Of a stretch of 34,842 nucleotides of DNA, positions 1-6,825 are shown piece by piece (position 1 is the stretch's first letter; each line of letters opens with the position of its first letter). Location: assembly GCA_030149685.1 (NCBI GenBank), contig JASLGI010000010.1, positions 1 through 34,842 on the forward strand, in the 5' to 3' direction. The position numbers and the translations under genes were made by a program. Source of the stretch: Bacillaceae bacterium. Its GTDB lineage: Bacteria; Bacillota; Bacilli; Bacillales_A; Planococcaceae. Under the pieces are notes generated by a model, which saw only the letters and a program-made list of their open reading frames with translations, was not told where the DNA came from and searched no databases.

Positions 1-102
1 TTTTTCAGGCAACTCATCAAACAATACGTCACCGATCCATTCATTCAGTGATTCAAAAAACGACTGATCTTTTGATAATTGAAATGGTAATGTGCGCTTC
101 AT
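1..102 (-). CDS. ypvA: DinG-family (YpvA-like) helicase, N-terminus only
   Basis: This is a partial gene: only the first 34 codons lie in the window, and it runs off the left edge. The peptide begins MKRTLPFQLSKDQSFFESLN and continues to LPEK. That resembles, from memory, the start of Bacillus YpvA, a DinG-like ATP-dependent DNA helicase that is a neighbour of ypsC in B. subtilis. The ATG at 100-102 is preceded by a strong Shine-Dalgarno (AAAGGAGG, about 8 bases upstream), so the start is well supported. No helicase motif is inside the window, so the functional name rests on position and the short N-terminal resemblance. It is the third gene of a minus-strand series after rnpB and ypsC, but a terminator-like hairpin at 150-181 suggests its own promoter. 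Confidence 0.5.
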   Translation of the reverse strand, partial: MKRTLPFQLSKDQSFFESLNEWIGDVLFDELPEK

Positions 103-149
103 ACAAGCGCCTCCTTTCGCCTTCACAATGTACTTATACAATAAATAAG

Positions 150-181
150 AAACCGATGGAACGAATCTCGTTCACATCGGC
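150..181 (-). terminator. Rho-independent terminator after ypsC
   Basis: On the minus strand CCGATG-GAACGA pairs with TCGTTC-CATCGG (one bulged base, three-base loop). A T-rich tract TTTCTTATTTATT follows. It lies just past the ypsC stop codon. Confidence 0.6.
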
Positions 182-188
182 TATCGAA

Positions 189-1322
189 TTATTTTCTTTT
201 TCCCCAAAACTGATAATAGTCAGTTTTAATGAATCCATTGAATAGTTTACGTTTTTTCGTCGCTTTCTTTCCGAAAAACTCCTCAAACTCTTCTAATGGT
301 GTAATGACATACGTCGACCAAGATGGATGTCCTTGCACGACATTTCCTAAAATCGATGCATGTTCTTCCGCATCTTGGAGCTCTCCGAGACGTTCCCCAT
401 AAGGTGGGTTCGTCACAATCACACCGTTATGCCCTTCTAACGTTAAATCTTTCACATGTTGTTGTTTAAAATGAATTAAATCGTCTGGGAAACCTGCAGC
501 TTCCGCATTTCGACGAGCGATGTCAATCATACGACCGTCGACATCATACCCATAAATCTCAAGTGGTTCGTCATATTTTGCTAAAGCATCTGCTTCTTCA
601 TCAACTTTCTCCCAAATCTTCTCTTTCATCCACGGCCATTCTTCAGATACGAACTCACGGTTCGTCCCTGGAGCAATATTTTGTCCGATCATCGCCGCTT
701 CAATTGCCATCGTTCCTGAACCACAAAATGGATCAATGAACGGACGATCTTTCGGTTGCCATCTCGTTAATTGGACAAGACCTGCTGCAAGCGTCTCTTT
801 TAAAGGAGCGCCTCCTTGAGCGACACGATATCCTCGTTTATGAAGACCAGGACCGCTCGTATCGATCGTTAAGGTTGCAATATCTTTTAACATTGAAACT
901 TCAATTTTATATAAAGGACCGGTCTCTTCTAAAAATCCGAGACGGTGATATTGTTTTTTCATTTTTTCAGCAATTGCTTTTTTCGTAATCGCTTGGCAGT
1001 CTGACACACTAAACAACTTTGATTTCACCGACTTACCATTGACGGGAAATTCTGCGTCAACTGGCATATACTCGTCCCAAGGAAGTGCATATACCCCTTC
1101 AAATAATTGATCGAATGTCGTCGCCTTGAATTGTCCTACAACGATATGTACACGATCGGCGATTCGTAACCACATATTCGCCCGTGCAATCGCTGTTGCG
1201 TCTCCTTTGAAATACACTTTTCCATTACGTGTCGTCGGTTCATAGCCGAGGGCACGCACTTCATCAGCAACGAGTGCCTCTAGCCCCATCGCAGATGTTG
1301 CCACTAATGTCATTTCGCTCAA
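189..1322 (-). CDS. ypsC: THUMP-domain rRNA (guanine-N2) methyltransferase, YpsC/RlmL-like
   Basis: SAM-dependent methyltransferase of the RlmL/YpsC family, expected to make N2-methylguanosine in 23S rRNA. An N-terminal THUMP-type RNA-binding region (about residues 40-150) is followed by a Rossmann methyltransferase domain. The SAM loop is DPFCGSGTMAIEAA and the catalytic motif is TNPPYGERL, the (N/D)PPY signature of base-N methylation. The open frame reaches back to 1364, but the Shine-Dalgarno AGGAG sits 8 bases before a TTG at 1320-1322. Initiation there gives L-S-E-M-T-L-V-A-T, matching where the family starts. The ATG at 1313 is 17 bases from that site and less likely. The extra upstream codons would run into the rnpB terminator. 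About 378 residues, usual for the family. Confidence 0.85.
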   Translation of the reverse strand: MSEMTLVATSAMGLEALVADEVRALGYEPTTRNGKVYFKGDATAIARANMWLRIADRVHIVVGQFKATTFDQLFEGVYALPWDEYMPVDAEFPVNGKSVKSKLFSVSDCQAITKKAIAEKMKKQYHRLGFLEETGPLYKIEVSMLKDIATLTIDTSGPGLHKRGYRVAQGGAPLKETLAAGLVQLTRWQPKDRPFIDPFCGSGTMAIEAAMIGQNIAPGTNREFVSEEWPWMKEKIWEKVDEEADALAKYDEPLEIYGYDVDGRMIDIARRNAEAAGFPDDLIHFKQQHVKDLTLEGHNGVIVTNPPYGERLGELQDAEEHASILGNVVQGHPSWSTYVITPLEEFEEFFGKKATKKRKLFNGFIKTDYYQFWGKRK

Positions 1323-1343
1323 TCGATTCACTCCTATCTCGTT

Positions 1344-1373
1344 AAAAAAAGCTCTCCAACTCATTCGGAGAGC
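1344..1373 (-). terminator. Terminator of rnpB
   Basis: A 7-bp GC-rich stem (GCTCTCC at 1351-1357 with GGAGAGC at 1367-1373) is followed on the minus strand by seven T residues (1344-1350). It is about 17 bases past the 3' end of rnpB and 22 bases ahead of the ypsC start. Confidence 0.8.
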
Positions 1374-1389
1374 ATCATTTTTTCAATAT

Positions 1390-1788
1390 ATGTTTAAGTG
1401 CTCTGTAAGCCATGTTCTGTTCCATGGTACTCAAGCGGCTTTCGCCTCGTACTCCGGTAGTAATCATCTGTCTGCCTATGACTCTTCATAAGCCTCTCGA
1501 ATGCGTTCGAATTCCGCTTCGAAAGTGCCCCGACCAAAATTTGGGTTGCTCACTCGTGGGGTTTACCCGTTCCACCCGAACTAGTTTCCTAGCCGACTCG
1601 TCTCTGTGGCACTTTTCAGAGAACCTCATCCATAGCAAAGCGTTAGGATTTATTCTCGCCGTTAGCTCTCGCTCCCTAGGCTTATTGTTTCACCTAGCAC
1701 GAACACTACGATCATCACAGATCGTGTGAGCATGGACTTTCCTCTAATACGTCAAGCGTACTAGCGATTACTCGAGCACTTAAACACA
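1390..1788 (-). ncRNA. rnpB: RNase P RNA, bacterial type B
   Basis: Catalytic RNA of ribonuclease P, which cuts the 5' leader from pre-tRNAs. It is recognised on the minus strand by the conserved GAGGAAAGTCCATGCTC near the 5' end and ACAGAACATGGCTTACAG near the 3' end, with GAGACGAGTCGGCTAGGAAAC between them. The P1 helix closes the molecule with 12 perfect base pairs (1774-1785 with 1392-1403). Length about 399 bases, as in B. subtilis type B RNA (about 400). It has its own promoter upstream and hairpin terminator downstream. The plus-strand open frame across it is a shadow. Confidence 0.97.
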
Positions 1789-1796
1789 ACTACATT

Positions 1797-1825
1797 ATTA
1801 TACACAACTTCCTAGCTTTCCACAA
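1797..1825 (-). promoter_or_regulatory. Sigma-A promoter of rnpB
   Basis: On the minus strand a perfect -10 TATAAT (1797-1802) is separated by exactly 17 bases from a -35 TTGTGG (1820-1825). The expected start of transcription is about position 1790, matching the 5' end of RNase P RNA deduced from P1. Confidence 0.75.
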
Positions 1826-1842
1826 ATAGAAAGTTTGAACTT

Positions 1843-2145
1843 TTATTCATTTGATAATTTATCACCGAATACATGCTTTTCTAAATTCGAAATACGTTTT
1901 AAAATATCAAAGTTTGTTGGAATACCTGTTGTCGGTTCCGCGACTGGTTCTTTTCGTTGCGGCTCACGTTTTTTCTCATGGTATTGCTTCAACTCTCCTT
2001 CAAGTTCTTCGATTCGCTTTTGAAATGTGTTGTAATCTTGCATAATAATATCTAAAAAATCATCTACTTCTTCACGGTTATATCCGCGAAAGCTCGTTTC
2101 AAATTCTTTTTCAAAAATTGCTTTTACTCCTAATTGAATATCCAT
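1843..2145 (-). CDS. gpsB: Cell-division adaptor GpsB
   Basis: Cytoplasmic coiled-coil adaptor that shuttles cell-wall synthases, notably PBP1 (PonA), between the division site and the lateral wall. The 100-residue protein has the DivIVA-like N-terminal membrane-binding domain (residues about 1-65) with the family core FRGYNREEVDDFLD. A variable linker rich in E, K and P follows, then a short C-terminal helix (about 78-95) used for oligomerisation. ATG at 2143-2145 has AGGAG 10 bases upstream. A TATAAT at 2174-2179 (minus strand) is a plausible -10, though I see no convincing -35. Its client ponA lies nearby, as in other Bacillaceae. Confidence 0.95.
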   Translation of the reverse strand: MDIQLGVKAIFEKEFETSFRGYNREEVDDFLDIIMQDYNTFQKRIEELEGELKQYHEKKREPQRKEPVAEPTTGIPTNFDILKRISNLEKHVFGDKLSNE

Positions 2146-2185
2146 TCTTTCGTCGCTCCTTTTATTTTCTTTTATTATATCATAT

Positions 2186-3433
2186 TTATTTCATTCTCCG
2201 AGTGAGGCGCTTTTCTCGATGCTGCCACTCTCGTTGCATCCGCTTATAAAATTCAGGTGTCAGCTCTCGTTCCGTCTTGATTAACGTCTCCTGTCCTTTT
2301 ATCGTCCATTTTTGTGCAAGTTTAATATTTTTCTTCGAATGTTCAGCGATTTTTGCTAATTGATCATAAATAAGTTGTTGTTGACGGGGCGGTGCATCAG
2401 GTAATGCCAAAAGATACGCTTCATAAGCTTCTTCTGTTGCTTTTTGTTTTCGCAACAACGTCGCCGCATAATAATAAAGTCTGGAATCATTCCCAATAAA
2501 CTGTTGCAACGCTTCACGAATTCTTTCTTGACTATGATCATATGCACGTAGGTCGAATAACCATTCACTAATATTTGCTTCAATCGTCTCTGACGTTTTC
2601 TTTTTTTCAATCATGAGTTGCAACATACGTCCATACAATACAGCTAGCGATAAAACATCCCACTCATTGTGTATAAAGACGTCGTATAATGCTTGAGGTT
2701 CGCCACTTTTTACAGCATCTTGATAAATGATTGGAATGAGGTGTCCCGGAATGTCGTGCGGGCGATAAAAGTGCAATAACTCTTCTTCTATATCATCTAA
2801 ACGAAATCGAGTCGCCTCTTTTTTAAACACGCGACGAGCAACGTGAAGAAGGTCGATCAAATGTTGTTTTTGTAAAGGATCTAAAGAATGACGATACATG
2901 ACGCTCCGACTTTCTAATTGTGGCCAATCAAAACTTTTCCCATTATACGTCACTACGTTGTACGACTGTTGATAAAAAGGTAAGCTCGTTAAAAATGCTT
3001 CTTCGTGCGCTGGACTCGGAAGCAAATATTGAGTGAGTACATACCCTTCTTCTGTCGGGTGCAGTAACCCGACTAAAAAAATGAGTGTTCCACTTCCTCG
3101 AAGACCCGTCGTTTCTGTATCGAAAAAAAGAAAAGGTTTCGAAAGAGCTCGCATCGGTTCGGGAACTTCCTCTGTCACCGCATATTGCTTAAATTTTTCA
3201 AATAAAGAAAGTTGATATCGACCATGATAATCGTCTTTTTTAAACACTTTTCTCCTTACATATACAGAACCAAACAGCGTCTTTTCTTTCTTCAATCCTA
3301 AAGCGAGCCACTTTTTTTCATAAGTTGGGGGTTGAACTTCTTTTGATACGGAAGTCTTCTTTCGAACATTTTCAGACGGAGGTGCTTTTTTTAATTTCTT
3401 TTTCAAAGCGAGAAACTTCTTTTCATAAGACAT
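2186..3433 (-). CDS. mrfB: MrfB exonuclease (YprB), mitomycin repair
   Basis: DnaQ/RNase H-like exonuclease, in B. subtilis the partner of helicase MrfA in a UvrABC-independent pathway that repairs mitomycin C damage. After a lysine-rich N-terminus, the exonuclease domain starts at about residue 100 with FLFFDTETTG, carrying the first acidic catalytic pair (D105, E107). Later acidic motifs include YNGKSFDWPQL and HNEWDVLSLA. The C-terminal third (about 290-400) is helical and TPR-like. The start was set at the ATG 3431-3433, preceded by AAGGAGAG. The longer frame to 3529 would lie inside mrfA. Eleven bases separate it from the mrfA stop, so the two are one operon. 415 residues, normal for the family. 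Confidence 0.9.
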   Translation of the reverse strand: MSYEKKFLALKKKLKKAPPSENVRKKTSVSKEVQPPTYEKKWLALGLKKEKTLFGSVYVRRKVFKKDDYHGRYQLSLFEKFKQYAVTEEVPEPMRALSKPFLFFDTETTGLRGSGTLIFLVGLLHPTEEGYVLTQYLLPSPAHEEAFLTSLPFYQQSYNVVTYNGKSFDWPQLESRSVMYRHSLDPLQKQHLIDLLHVARRVFKKEATRFRLDDIEEELLHFYRPHDIPGHLIPIIYQDAVKSGEPQALYDVFIHNEWDVLSLAVLYGRMLQLMIEKKKTSETIEANISEWLFDLRAYDHSQERIREALQQFIGNDSRLYYYAATLLRKQKATEEAYEAYLLALPDAPPRQQQLIYDQLAKIAEHSKKNIKLAQKWTIKGQETLIKTERELTPEFYKRMQREWQHREKRLTRRMK

Positions 3434-3444
3434 GGAATCTCTCC

Positions 3445-5700
3445 TTAACGTTGTAAAGCAATGAGTAAACGATACACTTTTTCTTTCGTCGATTGACCTT
3501 CTTCCATGGCACCGATACAACTTGGACATCCTTCCTCACAAGGACAAGCTTTTACATGTTCAGCTGCGAATTGTAAAAGCATCGGCCAACGTTCAAACAC
3601 CTTTTCACTCAATCCAATTCCTCCTGGGTAACGATCATAAACAAAAATCGTCGGCTCTTCTGTTTCCATCGCTTTCACTTTCGGCACGACATGAATATCG
3701 GAACGATCGCAACTTACAAGGAGGGGGATGAGATGTTCTAGCGCATAAGCGACATTGACTAATACATCTGATAGTTCAGCATCTGACCAATCATTAGGAC
3801 GTTGAAAACTCCACCACGTACTTGACGTATGCAATTCTTCTTCTGGTAAATAAATAGGACCTGAACCGATATTGTCATGTGTACCGAAGCGTATTTTTTT
3901 AAAAATCGTCGGCTTAGCAATGACAGCTACATCTCCAAAATGAGCACGACCTCGTTCATATTCTTCGAATCGATCTTCATCAAGTACTTTTAAATTTACT
4001 GCTAGTTGAGCATCTGTAAAATAATCGACATCTACTTTTGTCACGTAAGCTTTTTTCTCTTCCCAATCTAACGTTTCCACTTGAAACTGCTCGCCTTGAT
4101 GTAAATAAATTGCTTCTTCATGAAGCAAAGTCATGGCGCTAAAGCGATCCATTTCTCCGATCACTCGAGTATCCGCTGGAGTCGTTTGATCGATAATGAC
4201 GACATTTTCTTGTGAAGCGGAACGGAGGCTAATATTGCTTGCTGGAAATTCATCCGTCATCCAATACCACTTCACACCAGTTTGTAATAAGGCACCTTCA
4301 CTTGCTAAATATTGAAGCAACTCTTGCACATCGTATCCTCCGTACGTTTCATCTATTGAAAAAGGTAATTCAAAAGCAGCACACTTTAAATGATCCATTA
4401 AAATCATCATATTTGCTGGTTCGATGCGTACAGATTCTGGACGTTGTTTCAATAAATAATTCGGATGACTAACGACGTATTGATCAAGAGGCAGTGATTG
4501 AGCAACATATACAACGAGCGCATCTTCTCCTCGTCTCCCTGCCCGACCTGCTTGTTGAAGCGCACTCGATATATTTCCTGGGTAACCTGTCATAATCGCC
4601 GCTTGTAAACTGCCGATATCGACACCTAACTCTAAAGCATTCGTACTTACGACTGTTCGGATAGTACCGTTTCGTAACCCTTCTTCAATTTTTCTTCGTT
4701 CACTCGGTAAATATCCTCCTCGATAGCCCATAATAGACGTATCGAATAATTTTTTCTTCGTTAATTGTTGTAAGTACGTAACGATCATTTCGACACGTAC
4801 GCGGCTTCGCGCAAACACAATCGTCTGAATATTTCTTTGATATAAACTGCGCGCAAGCTTTTCTACTTCATGTACTGCACTTTTACGGATACCGAATGTC
4901 GGATGAACGACTGGCGGATTATAAAAAACGATATATTTATTACCGCGTGGAGCACCGTTATTACGAATTAATTTCATTGATTCATTCGTCAAATTTTCTG
5001 CTAACTCTAAAGGATTTTCAATTGTTGCCGATGTACATATAAAAATAGGGTCACTTCCGTAATAATGACAAATTCGTTTTAACCGACGAATTACATGGGC
5101 GACATGACTACCGAACACTCCTTTATACGTATGCAGTTCATCAATGACGACGTATTTCAAGTTTTCAAAAAGTGATACCCACTTCGTATGGTGCGGAAGA
5201 ATGCCTGAATGAAGCATATCCGGATTCGTCATGACGACATGACCTGCCTCACGTACTTTGCGACGAATGCCCGGCGAAGTGTCTCCATCGTACGTATAAC
5301 TATAAATCGACTCTCCACTCGCCTCGACGAATTCATGAAACGAAGTCAGTTGGTCTTGTGCGAGTGCCTTCGTCGGAAACAAATAAAGTGCCCGACTCGA
5401 AGAATCATTCATAACTTCTTGTAAAACGGGTAAATGATAAGCGAGTGACTTTCCCGAAGCAGTCGGTGTCACTGCTGTAAACGACTGCCTTTGTTGAGCA
5501 TACGTATACGCTTCATGTTGATGGGTATATAATTCATTAATTCCTTTCGTTTGTAGAGCCTTCTGAAGTGATGGATGAAGCTCTTTTGGAAAAGGGACTG
5601 TTTTTCCTTTTTGTCCTGGTATTTTTTCAATATGTGCAATATGCGGCGCAATTTCTTCATCGTTCTTCCATGCAGCAAGAAGTTGTTGAATGTCACTCAC
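3445..5700 (-). CDS. mrfA: MrfA DEAD/DEAH-box helicase (YprA), mitomycin repair
   Basis: Superfamily 2 DNA helicase that works with MrfB on mitomycin C lesions. Domain 1 holds Walker A TPTASGKS (about residues 78-85), Walker B VIDELH (about 185-190) and motif III SAT. Domain 2 holds TNALELGVDIG and motif VI QQAGRAGRRG. The C-terminal DUF1998-type region ends in four clustered cysteines in CPCEEGCPSC, the zinc site expected in MrfA. The first in-frame GTG (5707-5709) has no ribosome site. The GTG at 5698-5700 has AAGGTGG five bases upstream, so it was chosen; the start then overlaps the end of yppE by 8 bases. 751 residues. The DELH variant of DEAH is normal here. Confidence 0.93.
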   Translation of the reverse strand: MSDIQQLLAAWKNDEEIAPHIAHIEKIPGQKGKTVPFPKELHPSLQKALQTKGINELYTHQHEAYTYAQQRQSFTAVTPTASGKSLAYHLPVLQEVMNDSSSRALYLFPTKALAQDQLTSFHEFVEASGESIYSYTYDGDTSPGIRRKVREAGHVVMTNPDMLHSGILPHHTKWVSLFENLKYVVIDELHTYKGVFGSHVAHVIRRLKRICHYYGSDPIFICTSATIENPLELAENLTNESMKLIRNNGAPRGNKYIVFYNPPVVHPTFGIRKSAVHEVEKLARSLYQRNIQTIVFARSRVRVEMIVTYLQQLTKKKLFDTSIMGYRGGYLPSERRKIEEGLRNGTIRTVVSTNALELGVDIGSLQAAIMTGYPGNISSALQQAGRAGRRGEDALVVYVAQSLPLDQYVVSHPNYLLKQRPESVRIEPANMMILMDHLKCAAFELPFSIDETYGGYDVQELLQYLASEGALLQTGVKWYWMTDEFPASNISLRSASQENVVIIDQTTPADTRVIGEMDRFSAMTLLHEEAIYLHQGEQFQVETLDWEEKKAYVTKVDVDYFTDAQLAVNLKVLDEDRFEEYERGRAHFGDVAVIAKPTIFKKIRFGTHDNIGSGPIYLPEEELHTSSTWWSFQRPNDWSDAELSDVLVNVAYALEHLIPLLVSCDRSDIHVVPKVKAMETEEPTIFVYDRYPGGIGLSEKVFERWPMLLQFAAEHVKACPCEEGCPSCIGAMEEGQSTKEKVYRLLIALQR

Positions 5701-6046
5701 AATGACCACCTTCTTGCACGGTGATTATTCGTTTTAACGTATATTGTAACGATTGAATCGACATCTGGAATAACGCTCGGCGAGTCGAAGGATAAAACGA
5801 TTGAACAACTAATTTTTTACTCGCGTCATAAGCGTTGAGAATTTGTTGTTGTTGCACAGCTGGTTTTTCAGCCGCAATCCACTCTAACATCTCTTCTTTC
5901 CATTCATCTAACCACTCGTCCATTTCGTATGTCTTTTGTCGTACAAGATCAAATGAAGGTTCTTCCTTCGTCTTTTTTACTTCGTCTAAGCGAACGAGCC
6001 ACTTATTCGTTACTTGCAACAATTGCTTCGTCTTTTTTGACTTCAT
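5693..6046 (-). CDS. yppE: YppE-family protein (DUF1798)
   Basis: Small, all-helical cytoplasmic protein of unknown biochemical role. The 117-residue sequence matches the B. subtilis YppE pattern most clearly near the C-terminus, where QSFYPSTRRALFQMSIQSLQYTL corresponds to QSY...RRF...SVLYTL in the family. ATG at 6044-6046 follows a strong AAAGGAGG. The stop overlaps the mrfA start, implying coupled translation in a yppE-mrfA-mrfB operon. The gene diverges from recU; the 154 bases between them (6047-6200) hold a TAAAAT -10-like hexamer for yppE and a TATGAT for recU, both without a clear -35. Function cannot be deduced from sequence. Confidence 0.7.
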   Translation of the reverse strand: MKSKKTKQLLQVTNKWLVRLDEVKKTKEEPSFDLVRQKTYEMDEWLDEWKEEMLEWIAAEKPAVQQQQILNAYDASKKLVVQSFYPSTRRALFQMSIQSLQYTLKRIITVQEGGHCE

Positions 6047-6200
6047 ACTTTCCGCCTCCTTTTATTACATTTTAGCAAAAAAAGAGAGATGGAACGAATT
6101 TTCTGCTACAATAAGAAACCTACGAGCCGACAATACGTTCCCATGATGAACGTTTCATTCTTTGCTCGTTTTACGGTATGATAGAAAACGAGGTGATATT

Positions 6201-6818
6201 ATGACGATTCGTTATCCGAATGGAAAGCGATACGTCCCGCCTACTCATAAACAAAAACATACTTCTTCTCATACCCCTTCTATCGCCTTTGGTAACCGAG
6301 GAGCTTCACTAGAAGAAGAATTGAATGACGCGAACGAATATTATTTATCTCATCAAATCGCCGTCATTCATAAAAAACCGACACCTGTTCAAGTCGTTCA
6401 TGTGAAATATCCATCACGAAGCCAAGCGGTTATTACTGAAGCGTATTACCGTACACCTTCAACGACCGATTACAATGGTATTTGGAATGGACATTATATC
6501 GACTTCGAAGCGAAAGAAACGAAAAACAAAACTTCGTTTCCGCTTCAAAACATCCATGAACATCAAGTAGAACATATGCAAGCTGTTTATCAGCAGAGCG
6601 GTATCGTATTTTTTGTTTTTCATTTTCGATCACTGAACCGTTACTTCATTCAATTTTTTGAAGACTTTTTTCCTTTTTGGAAGCGAATGAAAAGCGGTGG
6701 TCGAAAGTCTATGACACTAAAGGAAATTGAGGATACAAGCATCGAGATAACTCTCGGCATCGCCCCTCGACTTCCTTATTTACAAGCAGTCCAACAATAT
6801 ATTAAACGAGAAAGGTAG
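6201..6818 (+). CDS. recU: Holliday junction resolvase RecU
   Basis: Structure-specific endonuclease that cleaves four-way junctions with RuvAB during recombinational repair and chromosome segregation in Firmicutes. The family core is very clear: [29 protein letters not shown], then the nuclease motif [28 protein letters not shown]. The last carries the catalytic D, E and K of the PD-(D/E)XK fold (about residues 75-115). The C-terminal part ends SLGIAPR-like ([11 protein letters not shown]). The start is the ATG at 6201, with GAGGTG eight bases upstream; an in-frame upstream ATG at 6162 lacks a site. 205 residues. Seven bases separate it from ponA, the conserved recU-ponA pair. Confidence 0.96.
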   Translation: [205 protein letters not shown]

Positions 6819-6825
6819 GGATACT

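Noticed and set aside
1412..1729. Plus-strand open frame of 105 codons.
   Set aside because: It lies entirely within RNase P RNA on the other strand and has no ribosome site.
5835..6146. Plus-strand 103-codon frame antisense to yppE.
   Set aside because: Ser/Phe/Cys-rich shadow of the yppE codons, with no start signal.
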